From positions 186,001 through 250,000 of the forward strand of contig NZ_JAEHGC010000003.1 of NCBI RefSeq assembly GCF_016107705.1: 64,000 nucleotides of DNA, in the 5' to 3' direction. Below, piece after piece: positions 45,590 through 54,126 of the stretch. The DNA is from Neobacillus cucumis (GTDB taxonomy: Bacteria > Bacillota > Bacilli > Bacillales_B > DSM-18226). Under the pieces are notes generated by a model that saw nothing but the letters and a program-made list of their open reading frames with translations, made no database searches and was not told the DNA's origin. Position 1 is the stretch's first letter, and each line of letters begins with the position of its first letter. A program made the position numbers and the translations under genes.

Positions 45590-46372
45590 ATGTTAACGAA
45601 ACTTGAAGCACTGGTACTCGGAATTATTCAGGGATTAACAGAGTTTTTACCGATCAGTAGTACAGGTCACCTATACTTAGGAAGAAATTTGTTTGGCTTG
45701 CAAGAAGCGGGGCTTTTATTGGATACCATGCTACATCTCGGAACACTGCTTGCCGTATTGGTATTTTATAAGAACGAGTTTATCTATATCATCAAAAAAC
45801 CGTTTAGTAAACTAACTTTATTATTAATTATTGGAACTATTCCTGCCGTTCTTATTGGATTAACCTTTAAGGATTATTTTGATGAAATTTCTAAAACAGG
45901 AGCAACAATCGGCTGGGAATTCTTAATTACAGGGGTTTTCCTTTGGTTTGCGGATTCTGCAAAAAATGGCTATAAAAAAATGGACCAAATCAGCTATAAG
46001 GATGCATTTATTATCGGCACTTTTCAAGCAGCCGCGATTTTTCCAGCCATCTCCCGGTCCGGTATGACCATTGTTGCCGCATTATGGAGAAAATTGGACC
46101 GCGAAACAGCTGCTTACTTTTCCTTTCTCCTATCGACACCGGCGATTGCGGGTGCAGTAGTCCTTCAGTCTTTTGATTTATTCGAGGGTAAGGGTGAAAC
46201 CATTTCTTTATCGGCGTTATTAGTTGGGATTGTATCCTCCGCTATATTTGGTTATATTGCCGTCAAATGGATGGTTGAATTTTTGAAAAAGCATTCCTTA
46301 AAGCCTTTTGCGATTTATGTTTGGATTTTAGGATTTGCGGTCTTGTTTTTCCAATTAACAGGTAAGTTCTAA
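45590..46372 (+). CDS. uppP: Undecaprenyl-diphosphatase UppP (BacA)
   Basis: Integral membrane phosphatase recycling undecaprenyl pyrophosphate to the lipid carrier for cell-wall synthesis; 260 residues with about eight membrane segments. The two repeats carry the active site: GIIQGLTEFLPISSTGHLYL (with E and SSTGH) near residue 12 and FQAAAIFPAISRSGMTIVAA (with SRSG) near residue 145. It sits next to the RodA-like gene, though on the other strand. Bacitracin tolerance is a known phenotype of the family. GAGAGGG is in front of the ATG. A strong bidirectional terminator follows. Confidence 0.95.
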   Translation: MLTKLEALVLGIIQGLTEFLPISSTGHLYLGRNLFGLQEAGLLLDTMLHLGTLLAVLVFYKNEFIYIIKKPFSKLTLLLIIGTIPAVLIGLTFKDYFDEISKTGATIGWEFLITGVFLWFADSAKNGYKKMDQISYKDAFIIGTFQAAAIFPAISRSGMTIVAALWRKLDRETAAYFSFLLSTPAIAGAVVLQSFDLFEGKGETISLSALLVGIVSSAIFGYIAVKWMVEFLKKHSLKPFAIYVWILGFAVLFFQLTGKF

Positions 46373-46400
46373 AAGAGCGGCTCTCTTCTGAGCCGCTTTT
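46371..46400 (+). terminator. Bidirectional terminator between uppP and azoR
   Basis: AAAAGAGCGGCTC, loop of 6, GAGCCGCTTTT, ending at the convergent azoR stop. Confidence 0.85.
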
Positions 46401-47067
46401 AGTTGCTAATGATAACTGTTTCTTTTGCCATTGCCTTTGCTTTTTCCATGGCTTCTTTTTTGGCCCTTGCCATGATCTCCGGTACCTGTTTTGGATAATG
46501 ATCTGTTCCTTCAGCAATAATCGAGTCCATCACTTCCAAACCAAGGAAGCCCAGTGCTGTTGTTAAAAAACGGTCGCCAAATTCGAAATCAGCCATAGGT
46601 CCCGTTGAATAAATGCCTCCGCGTGTTTGAATATGAATCGCCTTTCTTCCTTTTAATAGCCCTTTAGGACCATCCTCTGTGTTGATAAAGGTTTTTCCAA
46701 CAATAAATAGATTATCAAGAAAGGATTTTAATATGGCTGGGGAGCCAAGGTTCCATAACGGTGTGACAAAGACATAATAATCCGCATCAATAAACTGATC
46801 CGCAAGAGCATGCATTTTCATTACTTTCGTTTGTTCTGCCTTAGATAATCGGCCAAAGGTTTGTCCCATAAAGGATAGCTTCGCACGTGCGTACATTAAA
46901 TCCATATCAATTTCCGGTATTTCCATGTCATATAAATGCATTTGAATAATCTCGACATCCGGTTTTTCTTTTTGGAATGCCTCTAGAAAAACCTCGCCTA
47001 TCTGCATTCCTTTTGAAAGCTTTGCATCCCTCTTTGGGTTAACAGTTATATAAAGAATCTTTGTCAT
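46399..47067 (-). CDS. azoR: FMN-dependent NADH-azoreductase
   Basis: Flavodoxin-fold quinone/azo reductase, 222 residues. It begins MTKILYITVNPKRDAKLSKG, giving the FMN phosphate loop, then DYYVFVTPLWNLGSPAILKS, the PxWN FMN/dimer block, and HIQTRGGIYSTGP, with the RGG motif. The family reduces quinones by two electrons and protects against thiol-reactive quinones. AGGATG is followed by ATG at 47067 (a TTG one codon before is less well placed). Monocistronic; which of the azoR paralogues it is cannot be told. Confidence 0.88.
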   Translation of the reverse strand: MTKILYITVNPKRDAKLSKGMQIGEVFLEAFQKEKPDVEIIQMHLYDMEIPEIDMDLMYARAKLSFMGQTFGRLSKAEQTKVMKMHALADQFIDADYYVFVTPLWNLGSPAILKSFLDNLFIVGKTFINTEDGPKGLLKGRKAIHIQTRGGIYSTGPMADFEFGDRFLTTALGFLGLEVMDSIIAEGTDHYPKQVPEIMARAKKEAMEKAKAMAKETVIISN

Positions 47068-47209
47068 CAAAATCTCATCCTTTAATAAAAAGTTCTTACG
47101 TCTATAGTACTACAATCTTGTATGCTCACTTTTGAACAATTTTTGAACGATTGGTTGATTTAAGGAAAAAAGAGGAATACACTATTCAAAAAGAAACTAG
47201 GGGGATGAC

Positions 47210-47965
47210 ATGAGATACGCTATTATTACAGGGGCTTCAAAAGGCTTAGGTGAAGCGATTGCGAAAAGATTACTAATGGAAGAAATAGCAGTCATTTCTG
47301 TTTCCCGGACAGAAAATGAGGAAATTAAACAATTAGCAGCTGAAAAAGGAATCTACTATAAACACTATTCCTGCAACCTGTCTCTGGAAGAGGAAGTGCA
47401 GGAAATCTTTATGCTCATCACCCATTATATTTTTCTAAAAAATCCTGAAGAAATCTATTTATTTAACAATGCAGGGGTGATTGAACCGATTCACATAGTG
47501 GGCAATTTAGACCAAACCCCCATCATTCGCAATATCGATGTGAATTTGATTGCCCCCATCCTGATTACCAATCTATTTTTAAATAAAGCGCAGCAGGCCA
47601 ATACAAGCCTTCAGGTCATTAATATCACTTCAGGTGCAGCGGTCCGTTCGATTGAGGGCTGGAGCGTTTATTGCAGCGCAAAGGCCGGATTAAATATGTT
47701 TACCCAAACGGTTGCCTTAGAACAGGTGGCAGCGAAATCGAAGCATAAAATTTATGCCCTTAGTCCTGGAATCATGGACACAAAAATGCAGGAAACCATT
47801 CGTTCCTCATCCAATGAGGCATTTAAAGAGCTTGAGCGGTTTAAAGAATTTAAAGAAAACAACATGCTGCTTCCACCGGAAAAAGTAGCGAATGCACTTG
47901 TTGACCTTGCCCTTAGCGGTGAAGCAGAAACGGGAAGAATCTATAATGTGAATGATCTAATCTGA
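47210..47965 (+). CDS. Short-chain dehydrogenase, benzil-reductase (YueD) type
   Basis: NADP-dependent short-chain dehydrogenase, 251 residues. Cofactor motif AIITGASKGLGEAIAKRL at the N-terminus, NNAG at about residue 92 (YLFNNAGVIEPIH), catalytic serine in NITSGAA, and Y-x-x-x-K as YCSAK. The flanking sequence NLDQTPIIRNIDVNLIAPIL and SPGIMDTKMQETIR resembles (S)-benzoin-forming benzil reductase, a sepiapterin-reductase relative. AGGGGG is 5 bases before the ATG. Natural substrate unknown. Confidence 0.82.
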   Translation: MRYAIITGASKGLGEAIAKRLLMEEIAVISVSRTENEEIKQLAAEKGIYYKHYSCNLSLEEEVQEIFMLITHYIFLKNPEEIYLFNNAGVIEPIHIVGNLDQTPIIRNIDVNLIAPILITNLFLNKAQQANTSLQVINITSGAAVRSIEGWSVYCSAKAGLNMFTQTVALEQVAAKSKHKIYALSPGIMDTKMQETIRSSSNEAFKELERFKEFKENNMLLPPEKVANALVDLALSGEAETGRIYNVNDLI

Positions 47966-47989
47966 CCCGCCAATTACGGCGGGCTTTTC
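47966..47989 (+). terminator. Terminator after the short-chain dehydrogenase
   Basis: CCCGCC, loop of 6, GGCGGG then CTTTTC. Convergent to the histidine kinase gene. Confidence 0.75.
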
Positions 47990-49367
47990 AATTTTTAATT
48001 TCCCTTGGGAACCATAGTGTAAAGCTTGTCCCAATGTTTATTGTACTTTTGACCTTTATAATTCCTTGGTGGGCCTCCATCAAAGCTTTTACAATGGATA
48101 GGCCAATCCCGACACCTCCTGTTTTACGGTCACGGGATTTGTCGCCCCGATAAAATCGTTCGAAAATATGGGGGATATCATCCTCTGCGATACCAGAGCC
48201 TTCATCCACAATCCGAAATCCAACATATTCCTCTTTTTCGGTAAGAACCGAAATCGTAACATTCTTCCCTTTTGGCGTATATTTCAGCGCATTATTTAGA
48301 ACGTTTGAAAGGATTTGAACTAATCGGTCTTTATCCGCAAAAAACATTTCTTCATCCGCTGGTTCAACAATATCAAGATGAACACCTTTTTCGTTAAACA
48401 CTGGTAGAAACATATCCCATAAAGCCGCAATGACACTTCCTGCTTCTAATTCAATTTTTTCCAAGCGAATTTGCGGGTTTTCCGCTGCAAGCAGTTTTTC
48501 AAGCTCATTGACAAGGCGAACCAAACGCATTAATTCCTCATGGCTTTGCTGTAAACGCTCATGTGTCGGTTCCCAAATTCCATCCTGATAGGCCTCGATT
48601 TGGCTCCTTAACGTCGCAAGTGGTGTTCTTAGTTCATGAGCAAGATCACCGGTAAATTGCTTACGCAGCATTTCTTCCTTCGCCAAGGATTCAGCCAGAT
48701 TATTAAACGAAATCGCTAAATCTTTTACCTCTGTCGGCAATCCTGCCAAAGGAATCCGAACAGAAAGATTATGCTGCTGCAGTTCATCCGCTGCAAAAGA
48801 GAGTTTTTTCAAACCCAAAGTTAATTTTTTGGAAAAAAGCATACTAAAAAGAATTGCAAGGACAATGGTCAAACAAACAGCTCCATAAATATATAACTGA
48901 ATGGTTTGCAAAAATGTATGCTCATCATCAATCAATCCTTCGGGATAAATGGCTACCAGCTTCCCAATCACCGTTTGGTCTACCTTCAGCGTATAGGATT
49001 TCGTATGCCACTCCTCGCCAATCGTAACCGGTTCTGTTAATCCCAAGCTATTTAACATTCCTCTGATTTTTGAGGAGTCCATCTGCAGGCGGCCAAAACG
49101 GTCGAATAATTGAAAATAGAGCTGGTCGGTCATGGCACGCTCATGAAGCAGGTTAAAAACGGGGTCACTTGTAAAATGGCCATTTTTTTTATAATCTTTT
49201 TCAATCTCAACAATCACTCTTTCAATCTTTTTTTCACGATTGCGATCTAAATAGCTTTTAAAGCTCGCTTCAAACCCCCATTGGATAAAAAAGCTGACCA
49301 ATAGAATCCCAATCATAGAGATTAATAATAAATAAAAGAGAATTTTAGACCGTAATGTCTGCAGCAT
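47988..49367 (-). CDS. Sensor histidine kinase (BaeS/ResE-like architecture)
   Basis: Membrane histidine kinase of 459 residues. Order: first membrane helix near residues 9-29, an outside sensor domain to about 155, second helix to about 178, HAMP (SFNNLAESLAKEEML at its end), HisKA with the phosphorylated histidine in DLAHELRTPLATLRSQIE, and HATPase with NVLNNALKYTPKG, RIVDEGSGIAEDDIPHIFER and GGVGIGLSIVKALMEAHQG. GGAGGAG is 6 bases before the ATG at 49367, which overlaps the response regulator by 23 bases. The stimulus is unknown. No target operon is adjacent. Confidence 0.93.
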   Translation of the reverse strand: MLQTLRSKILFYLLLISMIGILLVSFFIQWGFEASFKSYLDRNREKKIERVIVEIEKDYKKNGHFTSDPVFNLLHERAMTDQLYFQLFDRFGRLQMDSSKIRGMLNSLGLTEPVTIGEEWHTKSYTLKVDQTVIGKLVAIYPEGLIDDEHTFLQTIQLYIYGAVCLTIVLAILFSMLFSKKLTLGLKKLSFAADELQQHNLSVRIPLAGLPTEVKDLAISFNNLAESLAKEEMLRKQFTGDLAHELRTPLATLRSQIEAYQDGIWEPTHERLQQSHEELMRLVRLVNELEKLLAAENPQIRLEKIELEAGSVIAALWDMFLPVFNEKGVHLDIVEPADEEMFFADKDRLVQILSNVLNNALKYTPKGKNVTISVLTEKEEYVGFRIVDEGSGIAEDDIPHIFERFYRGDKSRDRKTGGVGIGLSIVKALMEAHQGIIKVKSTINIGTSFTLWFPREIKN

Positions 49368-50055
49368 CGGCAACTCCTCCAAATTTATAGCCCATGCCAA
49401 ATACGGTTAAAATAAATTCCGGCTGCCGTGACTCCAACTCAATTTTTTTACGAAGATTCTTTATATGGGTATCCACACTACGTTCATACCCTTCGTAAAA
49501 AATGCCCTCATCCTGAATTTTTTCGAGTAAATCTATTCTGCTGTAGACTCTCCCCGGATTTAATGCCATATTGGTTAAAAGCTTATATTCTATCGGAGTC
49601 AGCATAATTTCTTGGCCGTTTATAGTTACTTCTTTTTTTTCGAGATCAATCGCAAGCTTTTTGCCGTTGAATTCAAGCCGTTCCACTTTTTCTGATTTTT
49701 TCACACGACGTAAAATCGCATGTACACGAACAACCACTTCTCTCGGGCTAAATGGCTTTGTTAAATAATCATCAGCTCCGATAATGATTCCATTAATCCG
49801 GTCATCCTCCGCCGATTTAGCTGTCAGCATTAAAATCGGAACATCGGATTCTTTCCGGACCAAACGGCAAACCTCTTCACCCGAAATATCCGGAAGCATC
49901 AAATCTAATATAATTAAATCAGGCTGAACGGATTTCACTTTTTTCAAAGCATCAATACCATTATCAGCACAATGAATCTCATATCCTTCCCTTTCGAGGT
50001 AGGCTTCGAGAACTTCGATTATTCTTCTTTCATCATCTACTAGTAAAATTTTCAT
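49345..50055 (-). CDS. OmpR-family response regulator
   Basis: DNA-binding partner of the kinase, 236 residues. The receiver domain has KILLVDDERRIIEVLEAYLE with acidic residues DD, phosphorylated aspartate in PDLIILDLMLPD (about residue 52), T in MLTAKS and K in YLTKPFSPRE. The C-terminal winged helix ends ERSVDTHIKNLRKKIE. Upstream direct repeats of TTGTG with 11-base spacing (50115-50130) may be its own binding site. The two genes form an operon; no paralogue name can be assigned with confidence. Confidence 0.93.
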   Translation of the reverse strand: MKILLVDDERRIIEVLEAYLEREGYEIHCADNGIDALKKVKSVQPDLIILDLMLPDISGEEVCRLVRKESDVPILMLTAKSAEDDRINGIIIGADDYLTKPFSPREVVVRVHAILRRVKKSEKVERLEFNGKKLAIDLEKKEVTINGQEIMLTPIEYKLLTNMALNPGRVYSRIDLLEKIQDEGIFYEGYERSVDTHIKNLRKKIELESRQPEFILTVFGMGYKFGGVADAADITV

Positions 50056-50114
50056 CGGACACCCCTCCCTCTCACCCTTACTATAACATTTGAGGTCTCT
50101 GATGTTTTCAACTT

Positions 50115-50130
50115 CACAAATTCACCACAA
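50115..50130 (-). promoter_or_regulatory. Direct repeats upstream of the response regulator
   Basis: TTGTG occurs twice on the minus strand with 11-base spacing (CACAA at 50115 and 50126 on plus), next to a possible TTGAAA-17-TGTTAT promoter. One helical turn spacing suits an OmpR-type dimer, suggesting autoregulation. Confidence 0.35.
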
Positions 50131-50270
50131 CTTCTTCATCATATCTTCAATCTTTCCCGCTAATATGTAGGTGTAAGAACGAAAGTGGAAGAAAAACTGG
50201 TTGCTCTTTCCTTAAACCTCTCTGTTTATATAGTGGTGTCCCTGCTTGAGGGGCATCTTATTTTTTAGGC

Positions 50271-50306
50271 AAAAAAATCCTTATCACAACGGATAAGGAT
50301 TTTTAA
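50271..50306 (-). terminator. Terminator of floT
   Basis: AAAATCCTTATC, loop of 6, GATAAGGATTTT with A and T runs outside, just beyond the floT stop on the minus strand. Confidence 0.85.
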
Positions 50307-50309
50307 AAT

Positions 50310-51830
50310 TTATTCTGCTGTCTTTTTCACTTCTTCAGTCAATTCCTCAATACTTCTTTTTACATTCGATTTTCCAGAATAATTCTCAATTAATTCTTTT
50401 ACATCAATTCCGCTTGAAGCTTTTAATGACTCTTGGAGGCTCGCCATTAGGTTTGTCGCATAGCTGGTAATTTTATTAGCGCCGCCATTGGAACCAGAGC
50501 CACCGCCAGTGTCGACAACGGTAATTTTATCAATATTCGAAAGCGGGCTTGCCACTTGTTTCGCGTATTCTGGGAGCATTTTGATAACCATGTCGAGAAT
50601 CGCGGCTTGACCGAATTGTTCGAACGCCTCAGCAATTTTTTCTTTTGCTTCTGCCTCAGCAAGGCCTTTCAAGCGAATAATTTCAGCCTCGGATTGACCT
50701 TGTGCTTTCTGTGCTTCCGCTTTTGCAAGACCATCCATCCGGATGCGTTCCGCCTCCGCTTTCGCCATTGCTTCAATCCGGTATTTATTGGCTTCCGCTT
50801 CCGCAATCTCTCTTGCCTTATTTGCAGCAGCTGCCTGCTCAACAGAGTAGCGGTCCGCATCCGCTTTTTTCTTTACTTCTGAATCGTACTGGCGCTCACG
50901 ACGGAGAATTTCTTTTTCTTCCAGTTCAATTTGTTTTTGCCTTTCAATGATCTTAATCTGCATTTCCTGTTCGGTAACTTCTTGTTTCGATCTGGCACTT
51001 TCAAGATCATAGGCCATGTCGGCACGCGCCTTGGCAATATCCTGTTCACGGCGGAATTCAGCAATTTTCAGCTGATTGATTTTTTCTGCTTCAGCGATTT
51101 CTGTTGCTCGTTCCAATTCAGAACGCTTTGCTTCCTTAGATGCCTCAGCCTTTTTGATCCGTGTTTCTTTTTCTGCTTCAGCTGTGGCAATATCGGCATC
51201 ACGTTTTACTTGAGCAATTCGTGGTTTACCTAATGAGTCTAGATAACCATTTTTATCACGGACATCTTTAATCGTGAACGATACAATGGTTAAGCCCATT
51301 TTTGCCAGGTCTTGTGAAGCGACCCTTTGAACTTCCTGAGAGAATTTATCACGGTTTTTATAAATTTCTTCAACGGTCATCGAACCAAGGATAGACCGCA
51401 GGTGACCTTCGAGGACTTCACGCGCTTCATTTTCTCGGTCTTCCTTTGCCTTTCCAAGAAATTGTTCTGCAGCCGTAGCAATTTCACTAATCGACCCACC
51501 AATTTTAATGATTGCTACCCCGTCAGCCATAACTGGTACGCCCTGTTCCGTATAAACCTCTGGGGTCGTAACCTCTAACTTACTGGAAAGAAGACTGAGT
51601 GGTTTTGCTTGTTGGAAGACTGGTAAAATAAAACTACCTCCGCCGCGGATAATTTTGATTTTATTACCTGATTCATCCACATGAACATTACGGTTCCCAA
51701 GGAAACTACCTGTAACAATCAGTGCCTCATCCGGCCCCGCAGTTTTATATTTTGTAATAAAAACCCCGATTAGGGCAATTAGGATTAATGCAACAATCCC
51801 AATAATCACCCAAATGATTCCAAAACCCAT
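50310..51830 (-). CDS. floT: Flotillin FloT (YuaG)
   Basis: Scaffold protein of functional membrane microdomains, 506 residues. An N-terminal membrane helix (about residues 4-25, IIWVIIGIVALILIALIGVFI) is followed by a PHB/SPFH domain (PDEALIVTGSFLG to about residue 200) and a long coiled coil rich in alanine, glutamate and lysine with many AEAEA-type repeats to about residue 400. The C-terminal part has the flotillin end QFGQAAILDMVIKMLPEYAK. It overlaps the expected length of B. subtilis FloT. It follows yuaF by 12 bases, in an operon with a sigma-W promoter. Confidence 0.94.
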   Translation of the reverse strand: MGFGIIWVIIGIVALILIALIGVFITKYKTAGPDEALIVTGSFLGNRNVHVDESGNKIKIIRGGGSFILPVFQQAKPLSLLSSKLEVTTPEVYTEQGVPVMADGVAIIKIGGSISEIATAAEQFLGKAKEDRENEAREVLEGHLRSILGSMTVEEIYKNRDKFSQEVQRVASQDLAKMGLTIVSFTIKDVRDKNGYLDSLGKPRIAQVKRDADIATAEAEKETRIKKAEASKEAKRSELERATEIAEAEKINQLKIAEFRREQDIAKARADMAYDLESARSKQEVTEQEMQIKIIERQKQIELEEKEILRRERQYDSEVKKKADADRYSVEQAAAANKAREIAEAEANKYRIEAMAKAEAERIRMDGLAKAEAQKAQGQSEAEIIRLKGLAEAEAKEKIAEAFEQFGQAAILDMVIKMLPEYAKQVASPLSNIDKITVVDTGGGSGSNGGANKITSYATNLMASLQESLKASSGIDVKELIENYSGKSNVKRSIEELTEEVKKTAE

Positions 51831-51842
51831 TGAAACTCCCCC

Positions 51843-52388
51843 TTATATAAAACTTTCTATTTCTTGATTAATGGTAACCTGAAGGACCCCATTTTCAACT
51901 TGGATTACAAGTACCTTTGTACCATTGGGAATGGCCACGCCATCAAAGCTCGAAGCTGGTTTGGCAATTCTGCCGCTAATATTTTCAATCATGACTTCCC
52001 CAAATCCGTCTGCTGGAATGGCTGTGATAACTGTGCCAATTCTGCCGCGTAAATCACTTTCTTTGTAAACAAGTGACTCTTCTGCTGACGATAAGGGAAT
52101 AAGAACGAAAACATTTAATAATGTCACCACTATAAAAGCTAAGACAGCAGAAATCCCCAAAATCAATCCGTAATGGAGTGATGACAATTTTTCCAGCAGA
52201 AACCCACTGGCTGAGAGAATGGTCACAAATGCAAAAATTAGTACCGGATTGAGAAACTGCAGCCCCCCATCACCGGTTCCATGAAAATGAAACACATCCG
52301 CAAACAAAACATACAAAATGGTTAAAACACCTGAAATGATAAGTGCGTATAAATAGATGGTTTCTAAAGGAATGCTTAACGGCTCCAT
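51843..52388 (-). CDS. yuaF: NfeD-family membrane protein YuaF
   Basis: Membrane partner of flotillin, 181 residues. Three hydrophobic segments (about 10-30, 47-62, 70-95) precede a C-terminal OB-fold soluble domain (SDLRGRIGTVITAIPADGFG to VLQVTINQ). This is the short NfeD1b type, without the serine-protease domain of long NfeD proteins. AAGGAG with a longish spacer precedes the ATG. It is first in the yuaF-floT operon. A role in membrane fluidity and stress response is known for the B. subtilis pair. Confidence 0.9.
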   Translation of the reverse strand: MEPLSIPLETIYLYALIISGVLTILYVLFADVFHFHGTGDGGLQFLNPVLIFAFVTILSASGFLLEKLSSLHYGLILGISAVLAFIVVTLLNVFVLIPLSSAEESLVYKESDLRGRIGTVITAIPADGFGEVMIENISGRIAKPASSFDGVAIPNGTKVLVIQVENGVLQVTINQEIESFI

Positions 52389-52427
52389 AAATAGGCACCA
52401 CTCCTTTTCTTTGTCTATATTTGTATA

Positions 52428-52454
52428 TACGTATAAAATATGTAAAAGGTTTCA
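52428..52454 (-). promoter_or_regulatory. Sigma-W promoter of yuaF-floT
   Basis: TGAAAC, 17-base spacer, CGTA on the minus strand, matching the sigma-W consensus, about 40 bases upstream of yuaF. It agrees with known sigma-W control of this operon in B. subtilis (envelope stress). Confidence 0.88.
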
Positions 52455-52579
52455 CATTATCATTGTACAGGAAAATATTGGGTAGTGGGGAATGTTTTTA
52501 GTTTGGTTTAAAATTTCTTCCTTTTGCAGATGTATATGCAGAAACTACGGTAGTTTTTCGGTACCCATGCCCTTGTTTT

Positions 52580-53335
52580 TTGTTCTTCTCGGTCACTATG
52601 AACGCTTGATTGTGCCCATGCTTTTGGTTTTTTCTTCTTCACAGGCACTATCAACCTCTGTTGGTGCCCGGGCTCTTGGTTTTTTCCTCAGAACGGGCAC
52701 TATCAACCTCTGTTGGTGCCCGGGCTCTTACTTTTTTTCTTCGAACGGGCACTATCAACCTCTGTTAGTTCCAGGGCTCTTGCTTTTTTCCTTCGAACGG
52801 GCACTATCAACCTCTGTTAGTTCCCATGCTCTTGCTTTTTTCCTTCGAACGGGCACTATCAACCTCTGTTAGTTCCCATGCTCTTGCTTTTTTCCTTCGA
52901 ACGGGCACTATCAACCTCTGTTAGTTCCCATGCTCTTGCTTTTTCCCTTCGAAAGGGCACTATCAACCTCTGTTAGTTCCCATGCTCTTGCTTTTTTCCT
53001 TCGAACGGGCTCTATCAACCTCTGTTGGTTCCCGGGCTCTTGCTTTTTCCCTTCGAACGGGCACTATCAACCTCTGTTAGTTCCCGAGCTCTTGCTTTTT
53101 TCCTTCGAACGGGCACTATCAACCTCTGTTAGTTCCCATGCTCTTGCTTTTTCTTCCGAACGGGCACTATCAACCTCTGTTAGTTCCCGGGCCCTTGCTT
53201 TTTTCCTTCGAACGGGCACTATCAACCTCTGTTAGTTCCCATGCTCTTGCTTTTTTCCTTCGAACGGGCACTATCACACTCTGTTAGTTCCCATTCTCAC
53301 GAATTTTCCCTTTGCACAGGCACTATCATTCGACG
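52580..53335. repeat. Tandem satellite of 52-bp units
   Basis: About 13 full units, beginning near 52645, 52695, 52747, 52799, 52851, 52903, 52955, 53007, 53059, 53111, 53162, 53214 and 53266, plus decayed half units at both ends (52591 and 53318). One unit reads CGAACGGGCACTATCAACCT, CTGTTAGTTCCCATGCTCTT, GCTTTTTTCCTT. Inner units are nearly identical; outer ones diverge. GGGCACTA pairs with TAGTTCCC or GGTGCCC within each unit around a CTCT loop. The unit length is not a multiple of three, so no coding frame persists. It fills most of the gap between yuaF and the cystine transporter; 52455-52580 and 53335-53345 hold nothing else I can name. Confidence 0.93.
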
Positions 53336-53345
53336 ATTGAAAAAC

Positions 53346-53376
53346 AAAAAGTGCTATGACCTTAGCCATAACACTT
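53346..53376 (-). terminator. Terminator of the cystine-type transporter operon
   Basis: AAAGTG, TATG, loop, CATA, CACTTT with single-base bulges and A-run beyond; located right after the ATPase stop codon. Confidence 0.7.
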
Positions 53377-54116
53377 TACTGAATCATATTTAAAAACTTC
53401 CGTGTCCGTTCTTCTTTTGGATTCGTGAAAATCTCTTCCGGTTTGTTTCTTTCAACAACAACACCCTGGTCCATAAAAATAACTTCATCCGCTGCTTCAC
53501 GGGCAAAGCGCATTTCATGGGTAACGACAATCATCGTCATTCCTTCTTGGGCAAGATCCTTCATTACTTTAAGAACCTCCCCGACAAGTTCAGGATCGAG
53601 AGCTGAGGTCGGTTCATCAAACAACATAACCTCCGGCTCCATTGCAAGCGCTCTGGCTATACCTACCCGCTGCTGCTGTCCACCGGAAAGCTGTGCAGGA
53701 TAGTAATCTATTTTGTCACCAAGTCCGACTTTTTCCAAGAGAGACACTGCTTTTTTACGAGCGGAATCTTTACTTTCACCCTTGACGATAATCGGCCCCT
53801 CCATCACATTTTCCACTGCGGTTTTGTGCGGGAATAAATTATAATTTTGAAAAACCATACCGGTTAAGCGGCGAAAAGAAGCAATATTCTTCTTTGAAAC
53901 AGGCTTAGAAAAATCAAGACTTTGTCCTTCGATAGAAATAACACCCTTCGTTGGTGTTTCCAAAACATTCAAGCAGCGAAGCATCGTTGTTTTTCCAGAA
54001 CCGGACGGGCCGATAATGACAACAACCTTTCCTTTTTCTACCTCAAGATCAATCCCTTTTAATACTTCTAATTGATCAAATTGCTTATATAGTCCTTTAA
54101 TTGATATCATGGTCAT
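53376..54116 (-). CDS. Polar amino acid ABC transporter ATPase (TcyC-like)
   Basis: ATPase of a polar amino-acid importer, 246 residues. Walker [16 protein letters not shown], signature [15 protein letters not shown], Walker [14 protein letters not shown] and H-loop [12 protein letters not shown]. The family contains GlnQ, ArtM and TcyC. Third gene of an operon binding protein-permease-ATPase, 10 bases after the permease. The binding-protein match points to cystine, so TcyC is the most likely identity. Confidence 0.9.
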   Translation of the reverse strand: MTMISIKGLYKQFDQLEVLKGIDLEVEKGKVVVIIGPSGSGKTTMLRCLNVLETPTKGVISIEGQSLDFSKPVSKKNIASFRRLTGMVFQNYNLFPHKTAVENVMEGPIIVKGESKDSARKKAVSLLEKVGLGDKIDYYPAQLSGGQQQRVGIARALAMEPEVMLFDEPTSALDPELVGEVLKVMKDLAQEGMTMIVVTHEMRFAREAADEVIFMDQGVVVERNKPEEIFTNPKEERTRKFLNMIQ

Positions 54117-54126
54117 TCTCCTTTAC

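Noticed and set aside
52492..53235. Open frames through the tandem array that would encode serine-, leucine- and phenylalanine-rich repeats
   Set aside because: The 52-base period shifts frame every unit, there is no ribosome site, and the open state follows from a unit that happens to lack stops on the plus strand. Minus-strand frames are broken by TAA, TGA and TAG in every unit.
52580..53335. CRISPR array
   Set aside because: The stretches between the dyads are as conserved as the dyads, so there are no unique spacers, and no cas genes are present.
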